NCBI GenBank assembly: GCA_002282015.1
Contig: NCIJ01000002.1
Span: forward strand, 186,001-250,000
Length of the DNA: 64,000 nt
Direction: 5' to 3'
Origin: Sulfuricurvum sp. 17-40-25
GTDB lineage: Bacteria; Campylobacterota; Campylobacteria; Campylobacterales; Sulfurimonadaceae
This document shows, in pieces, positions 27,576 through 35,568 of the stretch; position 1 is the stretch's first letter, and every line of letters starts with the position of its first letter. The notes beneath the pieces were generated by a model that saw nothing but the letters and a program-made list of their open reading frames with translations, was not told the origin of the DNA and searched no databases. Made by a program: the position numbers and the translations under genes.

Positions 27576-27595
27576 ATTCCCGTGAAAACGGGAAT
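27576..27595. repeat. dRS3-like 20-bp inverted repeat after htpG
   Basis: ATTCCC-GTGAAAAC-GGGAAT, an 8-bp perfect stem with GAAA loop, 9 bases after the htpG stop. It matches the ATTCCC-N8-GGGAAT form of neisserial dRS3 repeats, which are REP-like and used by some filamentous phages as insertion sites. No T-run follows, so it is not a standard terminator, although it may stabilise the htpG transcript end. Confidence 0.65.
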
Positions 27596-27688
27596 CCACG
27601 CTAAAACTGATTAAAAAAACATCAATTATATTCTTCATATATATTCTCAAATGACTATAATAATTCATCCTATTTATGAGATTATTAT

Positions 27689-27916
27689 ATGCTACCAGCT
27701 AAATATACCTTTTTAGTACAATCTTTACTTGTATCAGGGTTTATGAGCTTTATGGTTTCAGGCGTTATTACTTACTTAAACTTAGGTATTATCCCTAGAT
27801 TTTTTAGTATTTGGATACATGCTTGGCTAATCGCTTACGCTATTGCATACCCTGCAATATTAATTGTTTTTCCTTTTGCCAGAAAATTATCACTCAGACT
27901 ATGCTCAAGAAATTAA
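27689..27916 (+). CDS. DUF2798-family small membrane protein
   Basis: 75 residues with two membrane helices (about 8-30 and 40-65). The pattern KYTFLVQSLLVSGFMSFMVS and FSIWIHAWLIAYAIAYPA fits DUF2798, a family of small two-helix inner-membrane proteins of unknown role. Flanked by two REP-like hairpins, at 27576 and 27926. No strong ribosome site upstream. Confidence 0.7.
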   Translation: MLPAKYTFLVQSLLVSGFMSFMVSGVITYLNLGIIPRFFSIWIHAWLIAYAIAYPAILIVFPFARKLSLRLCSRN

Positions 27917-27925
27917 CTTTTTCTT

Positions 27926-27949
27926 ACTCCCACTCTGAAGAGTGGGAGT
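27926..27949. repeat. REP-like perfect hairpin
   Basis: ACTCCCACTC-TGAA-GAGTGGGAGT: 10-bp perfect stem, 4-base loop, 10 bases after the DUF2798 stop and followed at 27958 by CTCGGGAACGAG, a second small inverted element. The TTTTTC just before the stem and lack of a T-run after it on the plus strand argue against a simple plus-strand terminator. Resembles extragenic palindromes mobilised by REP-associated transposases. Confidence 0.6.
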
Positions 27950-27983
27950 ACATACAACTCGGGAACGAGAGAGTAGAAAAAAA

Positions 27984-28559
27984 TTAACCTTCCTCATCAT
28001 TACCAAAACTGAACGTCACATTTGAATCAGAGATTTTTTGGTAGAGGCTTATTTTTTTTCTATATGGCATCCATTTAATCAAGAACGTAGCCAATGACTC
28101 CCACAGTGATACCCAAGCAGCCACCGTCAAACCCTCTGCAATCACTCCTCCAATAATACTGTTTTTTGCCAATGCACTATCATTTACTAACACAGATAAT
28201 CCAGCGAGAGTCAGACCTGTAAAAAGAAGAATAATCGATGTTCGCATCATCTCTTTCATCTTTTTAAGCTCTAATTCTTTCATGTAGAGAAAAAAATGGT
28301 TGATACTGTTTCGGACTCTTGATATTGCATCATCTGTTGACTCTTGTTCTAAAGAAAATTCGATTAGAAACAGTTCCCTGTCAATCTCAGATACGCTGTC
28401 GATAATGTATTCAACCAGATCTTGATTTAAATCTTTTTTTAGAAAATGAGATTTTCTGTCAAAATTATCATACAAATCTTCTATTTTATGGGCTGAAATA
28501 TTGATAATGACTTCACCGCTCTCATTTCTTTCATATCGTTCAAGTATCTCTTTTTTCAT
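27984..28559 (-). CDS. Hypothetical protein with helical cytoplasmic part and two C-terminal membrane segments
   Basis: 191 residues from the ATG at 28559 (a TTG at 28604 would add 15). N-terminal 115 residues are charged and helical (EIDRELFLIEFSLEQES, NHFFLYMKELELKKMKEMM); then membrane segments at about 117-135 and 145-175 and a short polar tail. No family recognised. Divergent from the Nudix gene. The ribosome site is weak, so the start is uncertain. Confidence 0.55.
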   Translation of the reverse strand: MKKEILERYERNESGEVIINISAHKIEDLYDNFDRKSHFLKKDLNQDLVEYIIDSVSEIDRELFLIEFSLEQESTDDAISRVRNSINHFFLYMKELELKKMKEMMRTSIILLFTGLTLAGLSVLVNDSALAKNSIIGGVIAEGLTVAAWVSLWESLATFLIKWMPYRKKISLYQKISDSNVTFSFGNDEEG

Positions 28560-28680
28560 TCTAAACCACTTATTAATATTTACTGTATAGCTATTATATA
28601 TCAATACATATCTATCTAAAAATCAAAAATGACTTTTCTTTTAGGACATATGATTAAAATTCTCTTATAACCAATTATAT

Positions 28681-29262
28681 GTGAGTATCATGAGAACACA
28701 GCGAGTACCATTTGGACAAACTAATGCAGATAAGAAAAATGCGGTTTTTTTAGCCATATACGTCGAATCCATTGCTCCATGGAAATATTTCAAAGACGAC
28801 ATGCAGCATCTTAAATGCCCAGCACTCATCATGGTTGATCGATGGGATGGACGCATGGGGTTTCCTGGAGGAACGGTGGATGAGGGAGAGAAACTTATGG
28901 AAGCTTTGATGCGTGAGATCAAAGAAGAGATAGGCATCACGATCAAACCCTCTCATATTCGTCAAATTGCTTCTCATGAAAGCCGTATCGTCACTCATTT
29001 TTATGGATTAAAAGTACTCGAAATAGAGTTTTTGCATATCTACTATCATATTCTCAATAACTTTTCACGCTCGATACTCCTGCATGCTTATGAAGAGGGA
29101 GACCAATCTCACTTTATGTCTGAGATAACAGGCATTAAAATCGTTCCACTGCTCAGACACGGGAACAAAGGAATTGATAGGTTTTTGGAAAACTCTTTTG
29201 CGGGGTCCAGTAAAGAAGATCTTGAAGTTTTTCTTACAGAAGTTCTAAATATAAACCTCTAA
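28681..29262 (+). CDS. Nudix hydrolase
   Basis: 193 residues. Perfect Nudix box, G-x5-E-x7-REI-x-EE-x-G-I, in GGTVDEGEKLMEALMREI (about residues 61-78) followed by KEEIGI, with upstream WDGRMGFPGG. Nudix enzymes hydrolyse nucleoside diphosphates linked to another group; the segment before the box resembles Nudt16-like RNA/inosine-diphosphate hydrolases, but the substrate is not determined. Start either GTG 28681 or ATG 28690. A TATAAC at 28666-28671 would place the transcript start within about 10 bases of it, leaving little leader. Confidence 0.85.
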   Translation: MSIMRTQRVPFGQTNADKKNAVFLAIYVESIAPWKYFKDDMQHLKCPALIMVDRWDGRMGFPGGTVDEGEKLMEALMREIKEEIGITIKPSHIRQIASHESRIVTHFYGLKVLEIEFLHIYYHILNNFSRSILLHAYEEGDQSHFMSEITGIKIVPLLRHGNKGIDRFLENSFAGSSKEDLEVFLTEVLNINL

Positions 29263-29273
29263 AGGAGTCAATC

Positions 29274-29654
29274 ATGAACGATCATGCCCTTGATATTACA
29301 ATCGATCAAGATGGAAATGAGTTTACAATCAGAATGAAGATTGTCGGGACATTAAAGCACAGTGACTATGATTTACTCAATCCTATGATGGAAAATGCAC
29401 TTGCAGGGATCAATGAACCAAAAGTAAAAATACTCGTTGATCTTCTCGATTTTACAGGGTATGAACTGCAAGCAGTTTGGGATGACTTTAAGTTTGGAAT
29501 TAAATACAACAAAATATTTACTAAAATTGCTGTGGTAGGTAATAAAAGTTGGGAAGAAACGGGGATTACTATAGCCAACTGGTTTGTACATGCGCAGATG
29601 AAATATTTTGGGTTAGAAAAAGATGCAGTAGAATGGTTAGTATCCACTCCATAG
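29274..29654 (+). CDS. SpoIIAA-like (STAS-related) protein
   Basis: 126 residues of the SpoIIAA-like fold: VGTLKHSDYDLLNPMME, KVKILVDLLDFTGYELQAVWDDF and FTKIAVVGNKSWEE fit the family of small soluble proteins often annotated as STAS/SpoIIAA-like. Function is unknown outside a few cases. AAAGGAG precedes the ATG, 11 bases after the Nudix gene, so the two are probably co-transcribed. Confidence 0.8.
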   Translation: MNDHALDITIDQDGNEFTIRMKIVGTLKHSDYDLLNPMMENALAGINEPKVKILVDLLDFTGYELQAVWDDFKFGIKYNKIFTKIAVVGNKSWEETGITIANWFVHAQMKYFGLEKDAVEWLVSTP

Positions 29655-29678
29655 GAGAGATACACTTAATTCATTTAT

Positions 29679-30089
29679 CTATAAAAGCTCAGAATCATCA
29701 AATATAGTATTGTTAACATCATCATGAATAATACGATTGGCTTCTAGCATACGTTCACAAACAGATTCAATCGTTTCACCTTTTTTCAATGCGATTAGAC
29801 TGCCTTTTAAATTGTATTCTTTGTACTGATTCACCAATTTTTCCAAAGCACATCTGGCACCAATATGGTCAACAAATGTGAATAAAACAGCTATATAATG
29901 GTCATTAACACGTTTTGCAACATCACTTTGTCTCACACTGTCTATAAGATTGGCTTTATCAATATCATATTCATCGCAAGCGACCAAAGCCAAATTAGCC
30001 TCAATATGGTATCTATCAAGTGTATAGAGAGCCATTTTAATATCTTGCTCAAATGCAACCATCAAATCCGATTTTGTTAACTCTTTCAT
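29679..30089 (-). CDS. Hypothetical protein resembling a degenerate GGDEF-fold domain
   Basis: 136 residues from ATG 30089, which has AAGGA at 5 bases (ATG 30092 is too close). The order of segments, FEQDIKMALYTLDRYHIEANLALV, SVRQSDVAKRVNDHYIAVLF, a helix with CALEKLVNQYKE, SLIALKKGETIESV and MLEANRIIHDD, echoes a GGDEF domain, but the GG(D/E)EF active-site loop is replaced by NDHYIAV. If the relation is real it cannot make cyclic di-GMP and may be a regulatory or receptor remnant. Convergent with the SpoIIAA-like gene. Confidence 0.5.
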   Translation of the reverse strand: MKELTKSDLMVAFEQDIKMALYTLDRYHIEANLALVACDEYDIDKANLIDSVRQSDVAKRVNDHYIAVLFTFVDHIGARCALEKLVNQYKEYNLKGSLIALKKGETIESVCERMLEANRIIHDDVNNTIFDDSELL

Positions 30090-30372
30090 CATATTCCTTA
30101 ATAGCAGTTATACATAGTTTAGCCATAATCTATTGTATTTTACACAATAATCAATCACTTTTATAAAAATTGGGTAGTGAGTGATTAAGCAAAAGTCTAT
30201 ACAATTACGTAAATGATTAATCGATACTCAAGGAACCCTCATCAAACCCTCATACTCTGATAGAAAAACAACACCAAAGAAAAATTATCCAAACCCTCCT
30301 CAAAACTTTACACGCAAAGCACCGCCAAAAAAAGAAAATTTAGAAACCCTGCAAGTCAATGATATCAAAACG

Positions 30373-30585
30373 ATGTTCATGCATTGGTTCAAATCCAGCA
30401 ATGCGCTCGCAGGCCACGTAATGACCAAAGCAGATGTGGTGAAAGCCATTTTAAAAAAATTGGACTCAAAACAAGATAAATTTTTTACAAGAGCAATGGA
30501 TGAGCTTACCAATGAGTCGATTATCGAAGTTCAGACAGACGGTGTTACCCTCGTATTAACCCAAAAAGGTGCTGATCTTCTTTAG
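30373..30585 (+). CDS. Small hypothetical protein, winged-helix-like; reading frame extends upstream
   Basis: 70 residues from the ATG at 30373: MFMHWFKSSNALAGHVMTKA, VVKAILKKLDSKQDKFFTRA, MDELTNESIIEVQTDGVTLV, LTQKGADLL, which looks like a winged-helix fold. The same frame is open upstream to about 30213 and reads as a plausible basic N-terminus (KPSYSDRKTTPKKNYPNPPQ). AAGGA at 30230-30234 is 6 bases before ATC at 30241, exactly where a start codon would be expected. Either an unusual ATC start gives about 114 residues or a mutation removed the original ATG. Confidence 0.5.
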   Translation: MFMHWFKSSNALAGHVMTKADVVKAILKKLDSKQDKFFTRAMDELTNESIIEVQTDGVTLVLTQKGADLL

Positions 30586-30645
30586 TTTCAAGAAGTTAGC
30601 AAAAAAATAGAGTAAAATTCCATCAACAATACCAAAAGGATCACT

Positions 30646-30924
30646 ATGGCATGGGCAACAGCACGACACATATTAGTAGATACACAAGAAGAGTGTAATG
30701 CACTCAAAGGAAAAATTGAAAACGGCGAATCATTCGAAAGCGCTGCGGCTGAACACTCAAAGTGTCCATCAGGACGCAAAGGCGGAGACCTCGGTAAGTT
30801 TAGTCCTGGACAAATGGTTCCTGAGTTTGATACAGCAGTATTTAACGGTGACGTAGGTGTTTTATACGGTCCTATTGAAACCCAATTTGGTTATCACTTG
30901 CTCGAAATCACTGCGAGAGGTTAA
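30646..30924 (+). CDS. ppiC: Small parvulin-type peptidyl-prolyl isomerase
   Basis: 92 residues, one rotamase domain and nothing else, like E. coli PpiC (parvulin 10). Catalytic features ARHILVDTQEECNALK, FESAAAEHSKCPSGRKGGDLG, FSPGQMVPEFD and FGYHLLEI are complete. No signal peptide, so cytoplasmic. Ribosome site AAAAGGATC before the ATG. Confidence 0.93.
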   Translation: MAWATARHILVDTQEECNALKGKIENGESFESAAAEHSKCPSGRKGGDLGKFSPGQMVPEFDTAVFNGDVGVLYGPIETQFGYHLLEITARG

Positions 30925-30935
30925 GCATTTGATCC

Positions 30936-31848
30936 ATGATTAAACGCTTTAACGCCCTCTTCCCTCTGTGGGCCATTGTATTTTCCACAATGGCGTACAT
31001 TTATCCTCAAATTTTTTCATCATTCTCCTCTAGTATTTCCTACTTACTGATTGGTATTATGTTGTTTATGGGTATGACACTGACCCCTCGTGATTTTTTG
31101 CGTGCAGTTCAAATGCCAAAAGTCATTATCGTAGGTCTATGTTTACAATTTTTCATTATGCCTTTAAGCGCATTACTCATTTCAAGACTGTATGGTTTGT
31201 CTGATGAACTTATGATTGGGATGCTATTGGTTGGGTCAGTCTCTGGCGGAACAGCATCCAATGTCATCACCTATCTTGCACGTGGGGACGTAGCTCTCTA
31301 TTACGATGACAACTGTTTCAACACTGCTAAGTGTATTAGCAACCCCATTGCTGACTTATATCTATGTTGGACAAAGTTTGGATATTCCCCTATTGGATAT
31401 GCTGTTTAGCATTTTAAAAATCGTCATCTTTCCTGTATTACTAGGAGTAATCCTAAATCGTATTTTCAGCACACCTATTCAAAAAAATGAGCCCTATTTA
31501 GCAACACTTTCGATGATCTTTATCCTCACTATCATCGCCATTGTTGTGTCACTTAATCATGATAATATGACCTCCGTAGGAGTATTGATCATGAGTGCCG
31601 TGATACTGCATAATGCAATCGGTTTGTTCAGTGGATACACTATAACCTATCTCTTTGGATACGATGCAAAAGTCTGTCGAACCATTGCTATCGAAGTGGG
31701 CATGCAAAACTCAGGACTCGCCGTTGCTTTGGCACTTAAGTATTTTTCACCGCTAAGTGCACTTCCCGGAGCCATATTTAGCATTTGGCATAATCTCTCC
31801 GGCGCATTGTTAGCCAGCTATTGGAGCCGTAAAAAGTCCGATATTTAG
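30936..31848 (+). pseudogene. Bile acid:sodium symporter (BASS) family transporter, frameshifted
   Basis: Two overlapping frames together give one BASS/arsenite-like transporter of about 300 residues. Frame one (from ATG 30936) runs through the motif SVSGGTASNVITYLARGDVA and then leaves the family to a stop at 31409; the +1 frame continues from about 31297 as SITMTTVSTLLSVLATPL to 31848 with the remaining membrane helices. The break falls at GCTCTCTATT (31293-31302): restoring one CT to the short CT run would yield VALSITMTT. So a 2-bp slippage deletion is likely, or a sequencing error or phase-variable state. Confidence 0.8.
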
Positions 31849-31903
31849 GCTTCTTTGGCATCATTCCAACCAAATGTGTCTTACTTATGTTAAAATCACA
31901 CTT

Positions 31904-32773
31904 ATGTACCTGCGATTATTGACTCTTTTATTTTTATTTTTTACCGTGTCGTATTGTGAGACGCTTCAACAGTCCTATACGTTTAAAGAACCGAAAATCT
32001 TTTCAACGGACTTGGTAAGCGATTGTCCAAAACGTTTTGAGATCTTGCAAATACCCGATGACAAACCCACCTATCGTATCAATGCGCAAATAATTGCCAA
32101 AACCTATGAACTCAATGGATGCAGCGTAGATGTTGGTAGAGTGCGTTATGTTAACTTTATCAAAGAAACCGCACTGGATGTTTCACCCTTGAAACAACAA
32201 CTCATGGATGTTTTCATCTCGACTTATCCTACTATGATTATTCAAAAAATAAACGTTTTTCCGCGAGGTTATATCGAATCCATTCCCGAAAATTCCAAAG
32301 CTGTATTGGATCGCGATATCACGGATAGAAATGATGGAACTTTTTACGTTCTGGATAAAAGCGGTATACGGCGTTATTTTGATTTTACACTTGAAGCGTC
32401 TCTCAATGTATTGCACAGCAGTCAAAAAATAAATCGTAATGATATTCTGACAACCACAAATTCATCCCAAAAATTGGTCCGATTTACTCAGTTTCGCGGT
32501 AAACCTCTTAGTGCTATACCCTCTGATAGACAACGTTTTAGACGTTCTTTACGCGAGAATATTCCCATTGTTGATCGTCATCTCGAACCACTTCCCATTG
32601 TATTAAGAGGCTCAAAAGTGAGTGTACAAGTACAAAGCGGCTTAGTCATCGTCGAGTTTATCGCAACGGCCACGCAAGAAGGGGCACTGTATGATATTAT
32701 TACAATTGAAAAAAGCGATAAAAAAAGGGCAAAAGCCAAAGTGATCGGAGAAAATCGGGTGGAATTACAATGA
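31904..32773 (+). CDS. flgA: Flagellar P-ring assembly chaperone FlgA
   Basis: 289 residues from ATG 31904, which starts directly at a signal peptide (MYLRLLTLLFLFFTVSYC). FlgA is a periplasmic chaperone for FlgI polymerisation. The C-terminal SAF-type domain is typical (LRGSKVSVQVQSGLVIVEF, A-x-ATQEGALYDIITI, KVIGENRVEL). The N-terminal half is diverged, as in epsilonproteobacteria. No ribosome site is visible before this ATG; an upstream ATG at 31874 adds 10 residues. Overlaps ubiX by 4 bases. Confidence 0.88.
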   Translation: MYLRLLTLLFLFFTVSYCETLQQSYTFKEPKIFSTDLVSDCPKRFEILQIPDDKPTYRINAQIIAKTYELNGCSVDVGRVRYVNFIKETALDVSPLKQQLMDVFISTYPTMIIQKINVFPRGYIESIPENSKAVLDRDITDRNDGTFYVLDKSGIRRYFDFTLEASLNVLHSSQKINRNDILTTTNSSQKLVRFTQFRGKPLSAIPSDRQRFRRSLRENIPIVDRHLEPLPIVLRGSKVSVQVQSGLVIVEFIATATQEGALYDIITIEKSDKKRAKAKVIGENRVELQ

Positions 32774-33297
32774 AAGTAGTTGTAGGGATCAGCGGTGCCA
32801 GTGGTGCCAGTTTGGGTCTGAAGTTTGTCAGAGCCCTAGCTCCTGAGATACAAAAACATGTTATTGTCTCCGAGCATGCACAAATAGTACTTGATAAAGA
32901 AGAAAATACAACCGTGCACACCAACAATGAAATCTGGGCTTCTGTTGCTTCTGGTTCCTATGGTGCGGATGCCATGATTATCGTTCCATGCAGTATGAAC
33001 ACCCTGGCAAAGATAGCCTGCGGGATCGCTGACAACCTTATAACGCGTGCGGCCAGTGTCATGATCAAAGAGCGCCGAACACTCGTCTTGGCTCCTCGTG
33101 AGATCCCATTTTCACCTATCGCTTTAGAAAACATGCACAAACTTTCACAGATGGGAGTGATTATAGCGCCTCCAGTGCTCGCCTATTATTCAGGTCAAGA
33201 AAGTCTCGATGAGATGGAAAATTTTATGATTGGTAAATGGTGTGATTTGATGAATATTGAAAACAACCTGTACAAGCGCTGGAGTGATCATGCATAA
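32770..33297 (+). CDS. ubiX: Flavin prenyltransferase UbiX
   Basis: 175 residues. Makes prenylated FMN, the cofactor of UbiD-type decarboxylases used in quinone synthesis. Motifs VVGISGASGASLGLKFV, SGSYGADAMIIVPCSMNTLAKIA, REIPFSPIALENM and APPVLAYY match the family. No ubiD gene is in the window. ATG overlaps the flgA TGA. Confidence 0.95.
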   Translation: MKVVVGISGASGASLGLKFVRALAPEIQKHVIVSEHAQIVLDKEENTTVHTNNEIWASVASGSYGADAMIIVPCSMNTLAKIACGIADNLITRAASVMIKERRTLVLAPREIPFSPIALENMHKLSQMGVIIAPPVLAYYSGQESLDEMENFMIGKWCDLMNIENNLYKRWSDHA

Positions 33298-33781
33298 AGT
33301 TGCTCTGTATCCGGGAACATTTGATCCGATAACCAACGGTCATTTTGACATCATTGAGCGTGCGCTTAAACTCTTTGATGAAGTAGTTGTCGCGGTTGCG
33401 GAGTCTTCTGATAAACACCCAAGATTTACCCTTGCAGAACGTGTTCATATGGTAGAACTAGCCATCAAAGATCTTGATCGTGTACGTGTTGTTGGATTTA
33501 ATATTCTGACCGTAGAATTAGCAAAATCGATCAACTCTACGGTTCTTATCCGTGGACTTCGAGCCATCAGTGATTTTGAATTTGAGCTTCAACTGGGGTA
33601 TTTGAATAATTCATTACAACCCGATATCGAAACGGTCTATTTGATGCCAAAACTTCAACACGCTTTTATCAGTTCATCTATTGTTCGTAATCTCTTAAAG
33701 TTCAATGGAAAAACTGAGCATTTATTACCGGCTTCCGTTCAAAATGTTATTTGGGGTATGCAAACATGTACGTTACCATAG
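33290..33781 (+). CDS. coaD: Phosphopantetheine adenylyltransferase
   Basis: 163 residues. Adenylylates 4'-phosphopantetheine in coenzyme A synthesis. Signature LYPGTFDPITNGHFDIIERA with the TxxH nucleotidyltransferase motif, RGLRAISDFEFE, and HAFISSSIVRNLL. ATG at 33290 has GGAG at 5 bases and overlaps the ubiX stop by 8; an upstream ATG at 33257 would only add unrelated residues. Confidence 0.97.
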   Translation: MHKVALYPGTFDPITNGHFDIIERALKLFDEVVVAVAESSDKHPRFTLAERVHMVELAIKDLDRVRVVGFNILTVELAKSINSTVLIRGLRAISDFEFELQLGYLNNSLQPDIETVYLMPKLQHAFISSSIVRNLLKFNGKTEHLLPASVQNVIWGMQTCTLP

Positions 33782-34347
33782 AGGGCATTGACACGGCAGG
33801 AAAAAGTACTCAAATAGAGGCGTTACGTGGACTCTTTACAGATGCCGTATTTACCAAAGAACCGGGTGGTACCGATGTTGGACAAACCATACGGTCTATG
33901 GTGCTTAACGGAGAGATGCAGAGTAAACACGCAGAGATGTTTATGTTTTTAGCCGATCGGGCGGAACATACCCATAACGTTATTATCCCTAACATCCATA
34001 ACCTTATCATCTCCGATCGATCGTGCGTTTCAGGCGTAGCCTACGCAACCGTCCAAGATGTTTGTGATATGGATACTCTCGTGCAACTCAATCGTTTAGC
34101 TACCAACAACCATTTACCCCATCATGTCTTTATCTTGCAATTGACACCCCAAGAGCTCACCTATCGATTATCTCAAAAAGAACATGATGCCATCGAAGCT
34201 AGAGGGATCGATTATCTCCTCTCTATACAAGATGCTCTAATTGCCTCAGCACATGCATTAGGAATTGTAACCCATGTAATCGATGCGTCACAATCTATTG
34301 ATACTATCACACTCGAGATTGCTAATCTCATCAAAGGACACTTATGA
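33766..34347 (+). CDS. tmk: Thymidylate kinase
   Basis: 193 residues. Phosphorylates dTMP to dTDP. P-loop in IEGIDTAGKSTQ, then the KEPGGT, FLFxADRAEH-type MFMFLADRAEH and SDRSCVSGVAYA motifs. The family often has DGSGKST or DGAGKST; here it is DTAGKST. ATG at 33766 follows GGGGT by 9 bases and overlaps coaD by 16; the upstream ATG at 33751 lacks a suitable site. Confidence 0.95.
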   Translation: MYVTIEGIDTAGKSTQIEALRGLFTDAVFTKEPGGTDVGQTIRSMVLNGEMQSKHAEMFMFLADRAEHTHNVIIPNIHNLIISDRSCVSGVAYATVQDVCDMDTLVQLNRLATNNHLPHHVFILQLTPQELTYRLSQKEHDAIEARGIDYLLSIQDALIASAHALGIVTHVIDASQSIDTITLEIANLIKGHL

Positions 34348-35555
34348 TTCAATCACTGCGCGGGATGAACGATATCCTCTCACCAGAATATGAGCGCTTT
34401 GAGCATTTTATAGAAACGGCAACCTCTATTGCCAAACGGTATGGATTTCACTATGTTGAGACGCCATTACTCGAAGAAACCGCATTATTCAAGCGTTCTG
34501 TAGGGGAAAGCAGTGACATCGTAGGAAAAGAGATGTATCAGTTCACTGATAAAGGGGGCAATGATGTTTGTTTGCGCCCTGAGGGCACTGCGGGAGTCGT
34601 ACGTGCCTTTATCCAGCAAAAACTGGATAAAAAAGGAGGCATTCACCGTTTTTACTATCATGGTGCTATGTTTCGTTACGAGCGTCCACAAAAAGGACGT
34701 TTGAGAGAATTTCATCAATTCGGCGTAGAGAGTTTCGGAGTGGACTCGGTGTATGAAGATGCGCTTATGATCATGATGGTGGCAGATATTCTCAAAGCAC
34801 TAGGTATCGGTTACCGTCTACAGCTCAACTCATTGGGTGACCAAAACTGTATGCCACAATATCGCGAAAATCTCATATCGTTTATCGATGCGTGCGGGGA
34901 TGAAATCTGTGAAGATTGTCAACGACGTAAATCTACCAATCCAATCCGCGTTTTGGATTGTAAAAATGAAAAATGCCAAACTCTCTACGCAACTGCTCCA
35001 AAACTGATCAATCAACTGTGCGGTGGATGTGAAAGTGATTTTACAACTCTAAAACGTATTTTGGATGATCACGCTATCGCGTATGAAATCGATACCCATT
35101 TAGTACGCGGATTGGATTATTATTCCAAAACTGCTTTTGAATTTGTAAGTGACAACATTGGTTCTCAAAGTGCGATTGCCGGTGGAGGACGATACGATCG
35201 TCTTATCGAGTTTTTAGATGGGAAACCTACTCCTGCAGTGGGCTTTGCGATTGGCATTGAGCGTCTTTTAGAACTCATCGTTATGCCTGAACCTGTTCGA
35301 GACGGGTATTATTTTGGTGCTATGGAAAGTGAATCATTGGCAATGATTCTCAAATGTGCTGAAAAATACCGTCAGACTCATAAAGCTGTCGTTGAATACG
35401 AGGCTAAAAATCTCAAAAACCACCTCAAGGGTGCCGATCGTATCAATGCCCGCTACTGTGCTGTGATCGGAGAAAATGAGCGAAACAGTAATTCTATATG
35501 GATTAAAGATTTACTTGAGCAAAAAGAGACTATTATCTCACTAGATACACTATAA
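34344..35555 (+). CDS. hisS: Histidyl-tRNA synthetase
   Basis: 403 residues, class II synthetase. Motif 1 region (RGMNDILSPE), motif 2 FRYERPQKGRLREFHQFGVE, histidine-specific LVRGLDYYSKTAFEFV, and motif 3 GFAIGIERLLELI. A CxxC...CxxC insertion (CEDCQRRK, CGGCESD) is visible near residues 190-235, typical of many bacterial HisRS. Overlaps tmk by 4 bases. Confidence 0.97.
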   Translation: MIQSLRGMNDILSPEYERFEHFIETATSIAKRYGFHYVETPLLEETALFKRSVGESSDIVGKEMYQFTDKGGNDVCLRPEGTAGVVRAFIQQKLDKKGGIHRFYYHGAMFRYERPQKGRLREFHQFGVESFGVDSVYEDALMIMMVADILKALGIGYRLQLNSLGDQNCMPQYRENLISFIDACGDEICEDCQRRKSTNPIRVLDCKNEKCQTLYATAPKLINQLCGGCESDFTTLKRILDDHAIAYEIDTHLVRGLDYYSKTAFEFVSDNIGSQSAIAGGGRYDRLIEFLDGKPTPAVGFAIGIERLLELIVMPEPVRDGYYFGAMESESLAMILKCAEKYRQTHKAVVEYEAKNLKNHLKGADRINARYCAVIGENERNSNSIWIKDLLEQKETIISLDTL

Positions 35556-35568
35556 AAGGCTTCTTAAA

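Noticed and set aside
31874-31903. Longer N-terminus for FlgA from ATG 31874
   Set aside because: Adds residues before an already complete signal peptide; no ribosome site.
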